64,000 nt of DNA from the NCBI GenBank assembly GCA_023101725.1, contig JALJCO010003962.1:417001-481000 (forward strand), read 5' to 3'. The stretch comes from Atherinomorus stipes. Lineage: Eukaryota > Chordata > Actinopteri > Atheriniformes > Atherinidae. Within the stretch, counting starts at the first letter, position 1. The number at the start of each line of letters is the position of its first letter. The notes under the pieces are model-generated. The model was not told where the DNA came from and did not search any database. It saw only the letters and a program-made list of their open reading frames with translations. Below are positions 22,785 through 32,539 of the stretch, one piece after another. Position numbers and translations under genes: made by a program.

Positions 22785-25231
22785 TTAGGCGTGCGAGTCC
22801 TCTTTCTCCTGCTTCTCCCAAACAAACTCCAGAGTGCAATGCTGCATCTTGGAGTTGAAGATGCTCTGGAAATATTGATTCTGTTCCTTTGTGAACATGT
22901 TTTTCCAGTCTCCAATCTGGCCTGTATTGTTGGATGAGAAGTGGGAAGACAAAATGAAAACATCTATTTAAATATCAATCAGACATTTTCTCAAAGGATA
23001 TAAAACTGAGGTTTAAAACAGGACAACTCCTATCTTGTGTGATTCGAATTACAACAGTGACACTTTTATTTTGTTTTTGTATCAAATAACTGGCTCCTTT
23101 ACAATTTTTTGTGACAGTTTAAACAATTTAACAGTTGCATAAATATAACCTGATATTGTTAAATGTGTTTAAACCAGTTAAAGTGTTACTGCGGCTAATA
23201 GTGAGCAGTTAATAGGAAAAAAAAATATTCTGTGGTAAATCTGTAAATCAGTAAAAGAGTCAGCTGAACAGAGCCACCTTACCTTTCCTCATGAAGGAGC
23301 CCTTGCTGTGATCCATGATCTCATCGGGGACGAGGGTGTAGTTGATCATCTGGTTGTCTTTCATGCTGCTGAAGCTGCAGTGTTTCACACAGTTGTTAAG
23401 TTCATCTTCCAGCAGAGGACGCTGCAGGAAAGAGCTCACCCTCTTTATGGTGCCATGCAGGTCCTGACAGTGCGTCTGAAAGAAGACAACACTAATTTTA
23501 AAATCTCTTTTAGAAGTTAGTGATTGGACAATGAACTTCAAATCCCATCATTCCACTGCATGTTTTATGGATGCTGGATGGAAACAACCACCAGCTTGAT
23601 TGTGTCTGTTTAAAAGTTTACGTGATAACAGCAATGTGTGGCTTCTCCTTTACCAGCGACATCTCTTCATAGGTGATGTGAAGCATGTTGAGAGCAACTG
23701 TCTGACTGGTCCAGGCTTTAACATGATCAAACCAGGAACCAAAGTGCACTGAAGCAGAGATGTGTAAAGAAAACAGAATTTTACATTTTAACATATGGCA
23801 GCACAAAGGGAGGGAAAAAAATAGGCAACATCTTTTTCCTCATGTGGGCTCACATGTGTCATCCAGGAATCGGTTTAAAAACTCGGGAAAAGAATCAACT
23901 TCAGGGAGGAACTTGGCCATTTTGTGGAAATGATAAAAGGACACCACGACATCTTTTGGGTTTCTGCTCACATAAATGACCTTTGGGAGGAAAAAGAGCA
24001 ACACGTTTATAAGCCTTACTGTACTCACAGGAACAAGTCAGATTATTTTAGGGATGATTATTTGGAAGTTTCTTCAGCACCACTTAGTATTTAGTACAAC
24101 TTTGTGGTCCAACTCAGATGTATAAATGGATGGATAAAAATCAGACTTTGGCTTTGGAGTCCTGGAGGGCGGGGCCCAGCAGGTGAAGAGGCAGGTGTGT
24201 GGTGATGAGTCTGGGTATGGTGGACGTGGCCTTCAGCACATCAGCACTATAGTAGTGCTCCAGCCAGGGAGCTCGTGTCCAGTTTGGGACAGTCTGGGAC
24301 CAGTGTGGGTCGCCTCTGTTGGATATGAGACTCACAATTTCCTGCATCCACGTGGTGCCTGTTGATGGGAATGAGGAAGGATGTGACCTGATTTCATCTG
24401 ATTCCATCCATAGCAGCAGTAATAAGTTGGAATACACATTAATAGAAATATTTCTCTTTTAACAGTACAAGTCTGAGCCAATGAGATACCCACTGTCTTG
24501 CTTTGCCCCCAAAACAAACTTTGATCATTCAAAAATATATTCAGAAATCAAATAATTCCCTTGGATATATGACAGACTTATTCATCCATTCACTAACAAC
24601 CCTTCCACTCAAATGTATTCTCTCTTTTCATTACATTGAGTTAGATGCATTGTGGTAACACACTGCTTTGTGAGTTTTGGGGGGGAGTAACGCAGGGTTA
24701 AAATGTGGACATTCTTCAATTTTTCATCAAGTAGCTTGGCTGCAGCAGTGTCAGAAAAAGGGCAAGCAGTGTGCCTTTAAAATACTGCTGTCACAAAGAA
24801 AGCAACTTTTTGGACTCACAAACGTAGACTGCTGGTGTCTGCATGAAGATTTTTTTCACTTGTGTTGTACTATCACAGATTGAAAGTTTTTTGCGGGGGT
24901 GTACAGAAAGAATTGCTTAATTATAAATAGCTCATCAATTAATTAAAATTCTTGCCTGATTTGATTTTAACGTGCAAGTTTCTCAGTGAGCCCATGTGGT
25001 TTGTTCCTCTAAAGTTCACGATGCTGCAGATGAAGTGCTTCGACTCGACCACCAGCACCGTCTCCTCTTACCTGACTTCGGATAAGATGCAATGAGAATA
25101 TCCGTTTCTTGAAAGTGAAACTCAAGAGCAAGTTGTAAGGAATCCTGTGTGTGCAGGTGTCCTGGAAATGAAACGCCATGAAAAATCTCTGTGACGTCCA
25201 ACCTAGCCATGTCTGACTGGGACATATTCAT
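22785..25231 (-). CDS. sult5a1: Cytosolic sulfotransferase, SULT5A1-like
   Basis: Transfers sulfate from PAPS to a hydroxyl or amine acceptor in the cytosol; the acceptor is unknown. Exons on the minus strand: 25231-25072, 24358-24147, 23980-23854, 23748-23654, 23475-23283 and 22921-22785, giving 307 residues. All are GT/AG, with a weak donor (GTCTGA) after exon 2. The 95-base fourth exon equals a conserved SULT exon length. The PAPS loop YPKSGTTW holds Lys52, the catalytic base is His108 in TTHLPLHLL, and Arg130 and Ser138 lie in RNPKDVVVSFYHF. The C-terminal RKGQIGDWKNMFT binds PAPS. The usual dimer motif KxxxTVxxxE reads KNMFTKEQNQ and is degenerate. Family membership is firm. The 5A1 label rests on remembered rodent synteny beside Dpep1 and Slc22a31; a SULT2- or SULT6-like fish paralogue is the alternative. 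Confidence 0.88.
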
Positions 25232-26108
25232 ATGTTCACAGATCTTGTATTGTTCCTGTAGCTCTGCCTTTTCCTCTCAGGATCGCTGCTCTGTGTCTTT
25301 GAGCTTCGTCCCTTTGTCTTCATCTGTGAGAAAGGATACCTGATCACCACTCAGGATATGATGGAGTCAGAATGAGGAAATTGTGCAAGTGGGCGTCAGT
25401 GGGTGTTATTTTAGAATATCTCCCAAAAAAGGACATTTCTCATTTATATCTCCATTAGAAGTTTACAAATGCTCATTTATTTGAGTCTATTTACATTTGA
25501 GCATCTGCAGTTACTGAAGTAGCCAGACTAATGGAACAAGGGGCAGGAACCCGTATGTTTTCTTGAAGAAGTGTTTCTTTTCATGTTCCGGAGATCTTCC
25601 TGAGCTTTTCTCTTGGTTTCCACAGACAAGTCAAATTTGAAGCACTTTTATCATCTGAATCTGTTATAACCTTCTTTTTTTTATTGTGATTGTCCTTAGT
25701 TTTACTTTCTTTACTTGTGTTTACATCAGCATGTTTACATTGTCATAGTCAAAATTGTGTCCATTATTTATTTATTTTTTTTTTGTGGAAGGTAATTTTT
25801 TTTTATCAATTATTGTTTGTTTATGATCTTTTTTAGACTTATTTAAGGCTTGTTCCATCCATGCTTATCTCTCCTGTTGAGTCACACAAGTCACATGAAC
25901 ATATTATACAAGTTAGAGCTTAACTAAATGATCAGATGGTTGCAAATGATCCTACGGTGCTTGGGGAAAATTCTAAGTCCCCTTCAAGTTTAACTCATTT
26001 TACTTTTTGGACTTGTTCTTAAATAGGTGTAGTTATGTTACTTGATGTAAAGCAATTTACCTCAAAGAAAAAAATGATTTTGTTCTTTGTAGTTTTGGGG
26101 GATTTTCT

Positions 26109-26110
<2 letters not shown>
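25232..26110. other. 5' flank of the sulfotransferase gene, no gene seen
   Basis: No repeat family or gene could be identified. An untranslated first exon of the sulfotransferase gene could lie here. No clear TATA box was found upstream of its start on the minus strand. Confidence 0.5.

Positions 26111-26147
<37 letters not shown>
26111..26147. repeat. (TC)n microsatellite
   Basis: About eighteen uninterrupted CT units, followed by an interrupted end (CGCTCCC). Confidence 0.95.
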
Positions 26148-26150
<3 letters not shown>

Positions 26151-26692
26151 CCCTTTTTTAATCTTCATACTGTATAAGCTGTTACACCTAGTGTGATCAG
26201 AAGTTCTGTCCTTTGTTAAATTCATCAGGCCATCATAAGAGGGAACACTTGTCAGTGTAAGGTTTTACACAAATCCTATTTATGACCAAACCATGGGAGG
26301 GAATTGCTCATTAACCAGGTGAACAGAAATATGTCAAGACACTGATCTGAGAAAGAACACAAGAAAACCGTTACACTGGAAGGACTCCACAGTAACCGTC
26401 ATCACCAAATGTAAGAAGTTCAGAAGCATCAATATACAGCAGCTCAGTTAAGAACTGGCCAAAAAGAAGAAAGAAAAAAACAGCAGAGAAACAACAGCTG
26501 CTGATCTGGTAAAAGAAAGAATTAGCAAGTCACATTTTCCTGTCTGATTTTGGAGAGAACCAACATCCCCTCATTCACTTCTATCCACTCTACCATGGTT
26601 ATTTCAGCATCGTATTGTGGGGATATTTCTAGGCAACAAAGAATTAGAGATTAGTCATTAAAGGGAAAAAGATGGATATTGATACTATAAGG

Positions 26693-26883
26693 CAGTGGTG
26701 TCCAAAGTCGGTCCTCAAGGGCCGCTGTCCTGACGGTTTTCCATGCCTCCTTGCACCAGCACAGCTGACTCAAATTAAATGAATCTAAAAGCCTATAAAT
26801 TTGAGTCAGGTGTGTGTTGGAGAAGGAAGACATGGAAAACCTGTAGGATTGTGGCCCTAGAGGACCAGAGCTGGACACCCCTG
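26693..26883. mobile_element. hAT-type miniature element with intact target duplication
   Basis: The 191-base element begins CAGTGGTGTCCAAAGTCGG and ends with its near complement (AGCTGGACACCCCTG). The 8-base repeat CTATAAGG flanks it at 26685-26692 and 26884-26891 without a mismatch. Ends and target size are those of hAT elements of the CAGTGGT type, common in fish. It encodes no protein. Confidence 0.9.
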
Positions 26884-26948
26884 CTATAAGGCAACCCAGA
26901 ATAAAAACTGCTCCCAGAGTACTGGGTATCTCAGGTAAAGTAGGGGTG

Positions 26949-26985
26949 ATGTTTCAACATGGCAATGACCCGAAAAATGCTGCCA
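26949..26985 (+). pseudogene. Tc1-like transposase scrap
   Basis: The frame reads MFQHGNDPKNA, close to the FQQDNDPKH motif around the second catalytic aspartate of Tc1-type transposases. Nothing else of the protein could be followed with confidence, so this is a short and uncertain relic. Confidence 0.35.
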
Positions 26986-27010
26986 GGAAGCAGAACAGAA
27001 ACACAAAGTT

Positions 27011-27790
27011 CAGATGTAATTCCAAATGACTCAAGTTTTCAAGCAACATACAGTAAGCAGATTATATTCTCCCTCTGTTTGCATTTTTATTTTCTATTTT
27101 TTATCAAATAGGGTAGACATTTAAACACGTGTCTCAAGTGAATTTGCTCAGGCCTTCAATGGAAACTGAGCAGACAGTCATAATAAGTTCAGTCATAAGT
27201 TCAGGATCTAGCCACAAGATTTCTGATTAAAAGAACAAAATATTCTGAGCAAACACACTGAGCAGAATTTATTTAAAAAATATGCAAACATTTGGGCAAA
27301 AAGTCTGTGATAAAGACGTTTGATTGCCCATTTTGCGTAATAAAAATTTAATGTCTCCATTTTCAATCTTTTTGAATTAATGACTTCCACAGATAATCAC
27401 CTATTTAACTATCTACAGTGTTCAAAAGTCAGAAACAACCAACCCCCTATATACAGTAATTGAACGTGGTGTAAAGTACAACATTAATGAAGACTGTGTA
27501 AAACACAGTAATAAATTTTCTTACGTAACTCATTCAGTAAACTGGGTGTACTTCAGAATGGACATAGCAGACCTAAAGATAAAGAGGTGGTGTTGATAGG
27601 GGCAATAAATACATTATGACATAAAAATATTTTGTAACAGGGTAGCATATCAGTTTTTATGTATATTATTCAGATGATTCAAGCTTTGAGTGTACAGCTT
27701 AACCATTTCAATCTAAAAGTATATTTTTATCATTACTGAACAAGGCCTCCTCAGAATTATTACTCATGCTTGATGTAGCAGGAAGACTTT
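27011..27790. other. Intergenic, no gene seen
   Basis: AT-rich sequence without supported features. Confidence 0.5.
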
Positions 27791-27796
27791 GTCCCT

Positions 27797-27839
27797 GTCC
27801 CACTCGTAAACAAAGATGTACTTTGTTTACGAGTGGGAC
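27797..27839. repeat. Perfect 19-base palindrome with 5-base loop
   Basis: The arms are 27797-27815 and 27821-27839, loop ATGTA. A third copy of CACTCGTAAACAAAG follows directly at about 27847-27861, so the word occurs three times in 65 bases. It lies close to a second, longer inverted repeat. Confidence 0.95.
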
Positions 27840-27908
27840 AAAGTACCACTCGTAAACAAAGTATGATCTCATTTGTACTTTCATTGATAGCTGAAGTGCA
27901 TTATGGAA

Positions 27909-28008
27909 GGGATAATGTATGGAACGCAGGTCATTATCGTGGAGGGGTCTGCATTCGCCCTGAAGGTCGGTATTTCCCCATAATGACCTGCGTTCCATAC
28001 ATTATCCC
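27909..28008. repeat. Perfect 29-base inverted repeat with 42-base loop
   Basis: The arms are 27909-27937 and 27980-28008 and match without error (start GGGATAATGTATGGAACGCA). The loop is GC-richer than its surroundings. The structure could be the end or core of an unknown miniature element; no target duplication was found. Confidence 0.95.
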
Positions 28009-28689
28009 GCTTATTATACTGCTACTTGCAAAAAATAAATTAAAGTCTTCGATTTTTGTGAGGGTCAAATAACTTTCTGATGTTTTATGCTAAGAATAAA
28101 ATAGTTCCCCGCAGTCTGGGCACCTCTTGCTTAGCAACATTGGTTAATTGAGCCGGCTATTTCTGTACGTTGAACTGGAAATTTCCCTCTCTACTGTGCG
28201 TCTTACCACTGGTCTTCTTTTTGTCTTTTTCATTTTGGGGAGGGTGAATCCTTAAACTCGGCCTGGACTCAAAGTTCAAAATCTCCACACTCGCTGAAGA
28301 CGTTCAGATTAATTGGCAAGCCATCCACTTTTGGTCACGAGGTGTCGCTACGTGCTCGCTTGCTGTTTTTTTTTTTTGCCGTTTTGTGACCGGACTACTT
28401 GCGATGTGGAGGGATATTAGGATCACTGTACCACAGGTTAAAAAAACAGGAGGACCTGAAGGTGATAACCTAGCTAAAAACACCTTAAATCAAGCCAGAG
28501 TATAATAAGATAATACGTACACACACACACAGAACTACGCAGAAAAGAGGCAAAACCGAGGTAGAAGTAGTTATTAGTACCCACCCAACAGAAAGCATAA
28601 TCACTGTGTCAGCAGATTATGTAAAATAAAAAGTGCTCTACAGTGACTGCAGTCATGCAGATGTAAATGCAACCTTGTCTCTGCAAGGG

Positions 28690-29510
28690 CTGGAGGAAGC
28701 CCGCAGGGCCCGAGACCCAGGCACCAGCAGCCCCCCCAAAGGGACGGACCCGCACCCACCCACAGCCCCCACGTTTCAGGGCACTGGCCCCAGCAGGCAG
28801 GGACCAGCAACCACTGACCCCGCCAGGCGCCGGCCACCCAGGACCGGCATGATGCGGAGCCCATGGCCCCACAAGCCCTGGAGCGTCCTTGACACACGCC
28901 TGAATTTATATGAAGAAAACATACAAACACACAATCACATCTTGATTTCTCAAACACTCAAACATCCCCCACAAATGAACAGACCCTCGCCCCCCTCCAC
29001 ACACGCAGGCCCACACCATGTCTCCAATAGACACGCACTCCCACGCATGCCCGCACACCCCGGCCTTTCCCCTCCCCCACACGTGCATACACACCTGACC
29101 CCCCTGTACATCCACCTCCCTCCCACATCCACACATGCCCCATACACACCTGCCTCTATGCCTGACACACACAGGCCGCAAACACATACACCTCCACCCA
29201 CAGTCAAACACACATACTGTATCTCCCCTGCACCCCCACATGTCCACACACATACACACCCTCCCACACACACACCCCACAAAAAACATAAACCAGTAAA
29301 GTGACCAGATCCAGGATGCGGACCAGCCCAACCCAGCGGAGGCACGTCCCAACAACCCAGACCCCCCTGAGCGCCAAACAGGCCCCCGGCACTTGATGGC
29401 ACAAGGGCCCAGAACCCCCTGCCCCGCCTGCCCTAGGCCAGCCCAGCCACCCAGCGCCAGTCGACAGCCCCACAGCTGCAGGGCGGCCCCAACCGCAGAC
29501 CCCTCATTGA
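28690..29510. repeat. C-rich and CA-rich low-complexity block
   Basis: The + strand is extremely rich in C and poor in T and G: CCACCCACAGCCCCC-like at 28700-28870, ACACAC- and CCCACACA-like at 28910-29290, and C/A-rich again to about 29500. Open frames here on either strand, up to 223 residues, are low-complexity Pro/Thr/His/Ala or Gly/Val/Cys products and are not taken as genes. The block may be part of a retroelement 5' region, which could not be proved. Confidence 0.7.
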
Positions 29511-29514
29511 ATTC

Positions 29515-30637
29515 ATTTAACGGACAAAGTACTGCGATCCCTCATAGGTCAGCACTAACTTGGTGATGACATCAACAGCTTGTTGATGTAGTGGCTTTCA
29601 AGTGGTCACGAAGTTACCAATGCAACACATCATCAGTTGTGTATCCCAGCTTCACTGAATGACCAGAGGATGAAATTTATTAAGTTTAAACTTAAACAAA
29701 AACTTAAACAAAATTTCCTCAATTCATTAATTATCTAAATCGAATTGAAATTATATCAGTATTAAAGATTTAATTGTATTAAATATGAGATTTATATGAT
29801 ACATTGAATATAAAATATAAAAATGAATCAATTGTAGGAAGTTTAAAGTATCCAAATTAGGTAACCTAATAAGGTACAAATTATTTTATAGCATCTCTCA
29901 TCTTTTTATAACAGGCAACAACAATAGCACAACATTGTTATAAGTTAAGCATCTAAGCATGGTGATCTGACATGAAGGGTTAGACCTGAAGAAACACAAA
30001 GATTTAAAAACAATTCATAACTAATCTGAATAAATCAGAAGACTGGAGGCTTGCCTGGAGATTTTGGGAAATATCTAGAATTTATGTTTGAAGTTGACGT
30101 TGTGTCAGAATATTTTAATTGACTTCAAACAACAAAAATTAAAATACTAACAGTGACATTTAGTGTCACTTTGTCATGTGATACATGTTAATTATCATTG
30201 ATTTCCCCACCAGTCTGACTGAGGGGGAAATTATCCTGCTCAGGCCACATGGTGATTGCTTGTTTTTAAATTCAAAACTTTTAAATGTTTTTTTTTGTTT
30301 TTTAGAATTGCAAAGATGTAAACAACGATAACACTGTCCAAAGGGTCAGTCTTGAACTTTAGAAATGCAGTTAAGAGGCACATTACACATTAACCAACAT
30401 GTCTAACTAGTGATAGCGTTTATATGCCCACGCTACTGTGATACACCCCAAGCCAGAAAATAGGAGGAGCTTTGAACTAATATTTGAAGGTATTAACTCG
30501 TGTGAAGGAAGAGAAACCGTATGAGAAGTTGCACAGGCCGAGAATAAGATTTTAAGGTGTTAATTGATCATTTAATTTAAGTTATTAGAATCTTAGTTAC
30601 TCTATATTTAACTGAAGTTAACCAAAAGGAAAAAAAA
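29515..30637. other. 5' flank of dpep1, no gene seen
   Basis: AT-rich sequence upstream of the dipeptidase start codon. No TATA box or repeat was identified with confidence, and a non-coding first exon is possible. Confidence 0.5.
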
Positions 30638-32499
30638 ATGCTGGCCAAGGTTATTCTGGGCTCATGTTTAGCCCTGTGGATCGATTCTTGCTCAGTCACC
30701 ATGGCTCAGGATACAAACATGGCCAGAGCTCTGCAGCTGATGTCTGAGGTCCCGCTCATCGACGGGTAGGTAAAAATGTCTTGAGCAAAACTTGCTTGAA
30801 AGGCTGTACAGTTTGTCATATGAGCGAAATCAAAAGTGAACATTTTACATTCAGCAAGGAACAACTGATGCAAGACATCTGCAGTGTAATATTTATCTGG
30901 AAAAATGACCAATTAGAATTTGTACAAAAGTACAAAAAAAGAATTTTATGAAAATCATGACATTGATTTTGAATTGTGGTTTAGCAGAAATATTAAAAAT
31001 AAACACAACACAAACAAGCATGATGGGGCTCCTGAATTAAAACGTTGAGCACCACTTCAATGTTCGATCAGACCTCTGCACCTGTTGACAGGTGTTTTGG
31101 CCCACTGAGCAAGGTGCTTTAATTTATCTGGGACAGTTTTGTCTGTATTTTTTTTAATTCCTTATAAACCACAATTCAAAATCAATACTTTATTTTGCTA
31201 AATTATCATTTAATAAATATTTTTCTACGATTAGCTTTTTCATTTTCTTGTTATTTAAATTATTGTGAATTTAGCCTTTTTTTTTTACTGGGAGGGTGTG
31301 TAAACTTTCAAGCACAGCTGTACTTTATTCTGTCAAATCACAGGTGTTGATGCAAGTTGACAAACATTTAAAAAAAAATTCTTAAATTCTTTATATTTCT
31401 AATGTATTTTTGCTTTTTTTTATTTCCTCCAAGCCACAATGACCTGCCTTGGCAGCTTCGAAAACAATTCAACAATGAGCTCAATAAAGTGGATCTTAAC
31501 ACGCTGACAACAACACACACCAACATACCGAAGATCAAGGAGGGAAGGCTTGGAGCACAGGTACGCAGACCAGAAAGACCTGAAAAGGCCAAGGAAACTA
31601 TCCTATCGTGGTGAAGATGTTTTTAATAGTTAGTCCCCACGTCCTGTTTTCAAAAAGATGCACAGATGCCACTTCACAAATTGTGGGATAATTCAGTAAG
31701 CCAACTTAATATGCTGATGTCTTCATCTATTCATTGTTAATACTGTATATTATTTCTCCAAAGGTATTTTCTCAAGTATATCCAAAGATCACGCTAAGAT
31801 TAATAAACTGGGTTGCAGACTTGATTGGTCTCATACAGTAGATTTCAGTTTTTACAGTCTGTATTCTGGTATTGTGGTTAGAAGACTTGATCCACTGCAG
31901 CTGCTCTGACAAGATACATAATAGTTTTGATAATTCATTCATTATTTTCTGCTTCTCCTTCAGTTCTGGTCAGCTTACGTACCCTGTGAAACCCAGTATA
32001 AAGATGCTGTCCGACAAACTCTGGAGCAGATAGATGTGGTTCACAGGATGTGCCAGAAATATCCAACAACCTTCATGTTTGCCACCAGTAGCCAAGGCAA
32101 GACATTGACTTATGCCTATAACGTCCTCCATTTAAACAGCTGTGTTCATGCCTGCCTCTGTTTTCCTGCTGTCTTACAAATGACACTCTTATACCTGTGC
32201 AGACATCATGGAGGCCTTCCTATCAAACAAAACAGCCAGTCTGATTGGGGTAGAGGGAGGTCACTCCATCGATAGCAGCCTGGGTACCCTGCGCACCATG
32301 TACCACCTGGGTGTCCGCTATCTCACACTTACACACTCCTGCAACACACCCTGGTAAGAGCCATCAGCAATGCAGATTTAAGCCTTCCAGCACATAAAAC
32401 TGAATTTACTGTTACTCATGAAAATAAAAAGGCAAAAATCTTCATTTTTTAGAACAATAATAATTATTATTATATAATATAATATTATATAATATTATA

Positions 32500-32539
<40 letters not shown>

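Noticed and set aside
28633..29402. Long open frames (up to 223 residues on + and 150 on -) in the C/CA-rich block
   Set aside because: Products are low-complexity Pro/Thr/His or Gly/Val/Cys strings caused by base composition; several frames are open at once and no domain or splice support exists.
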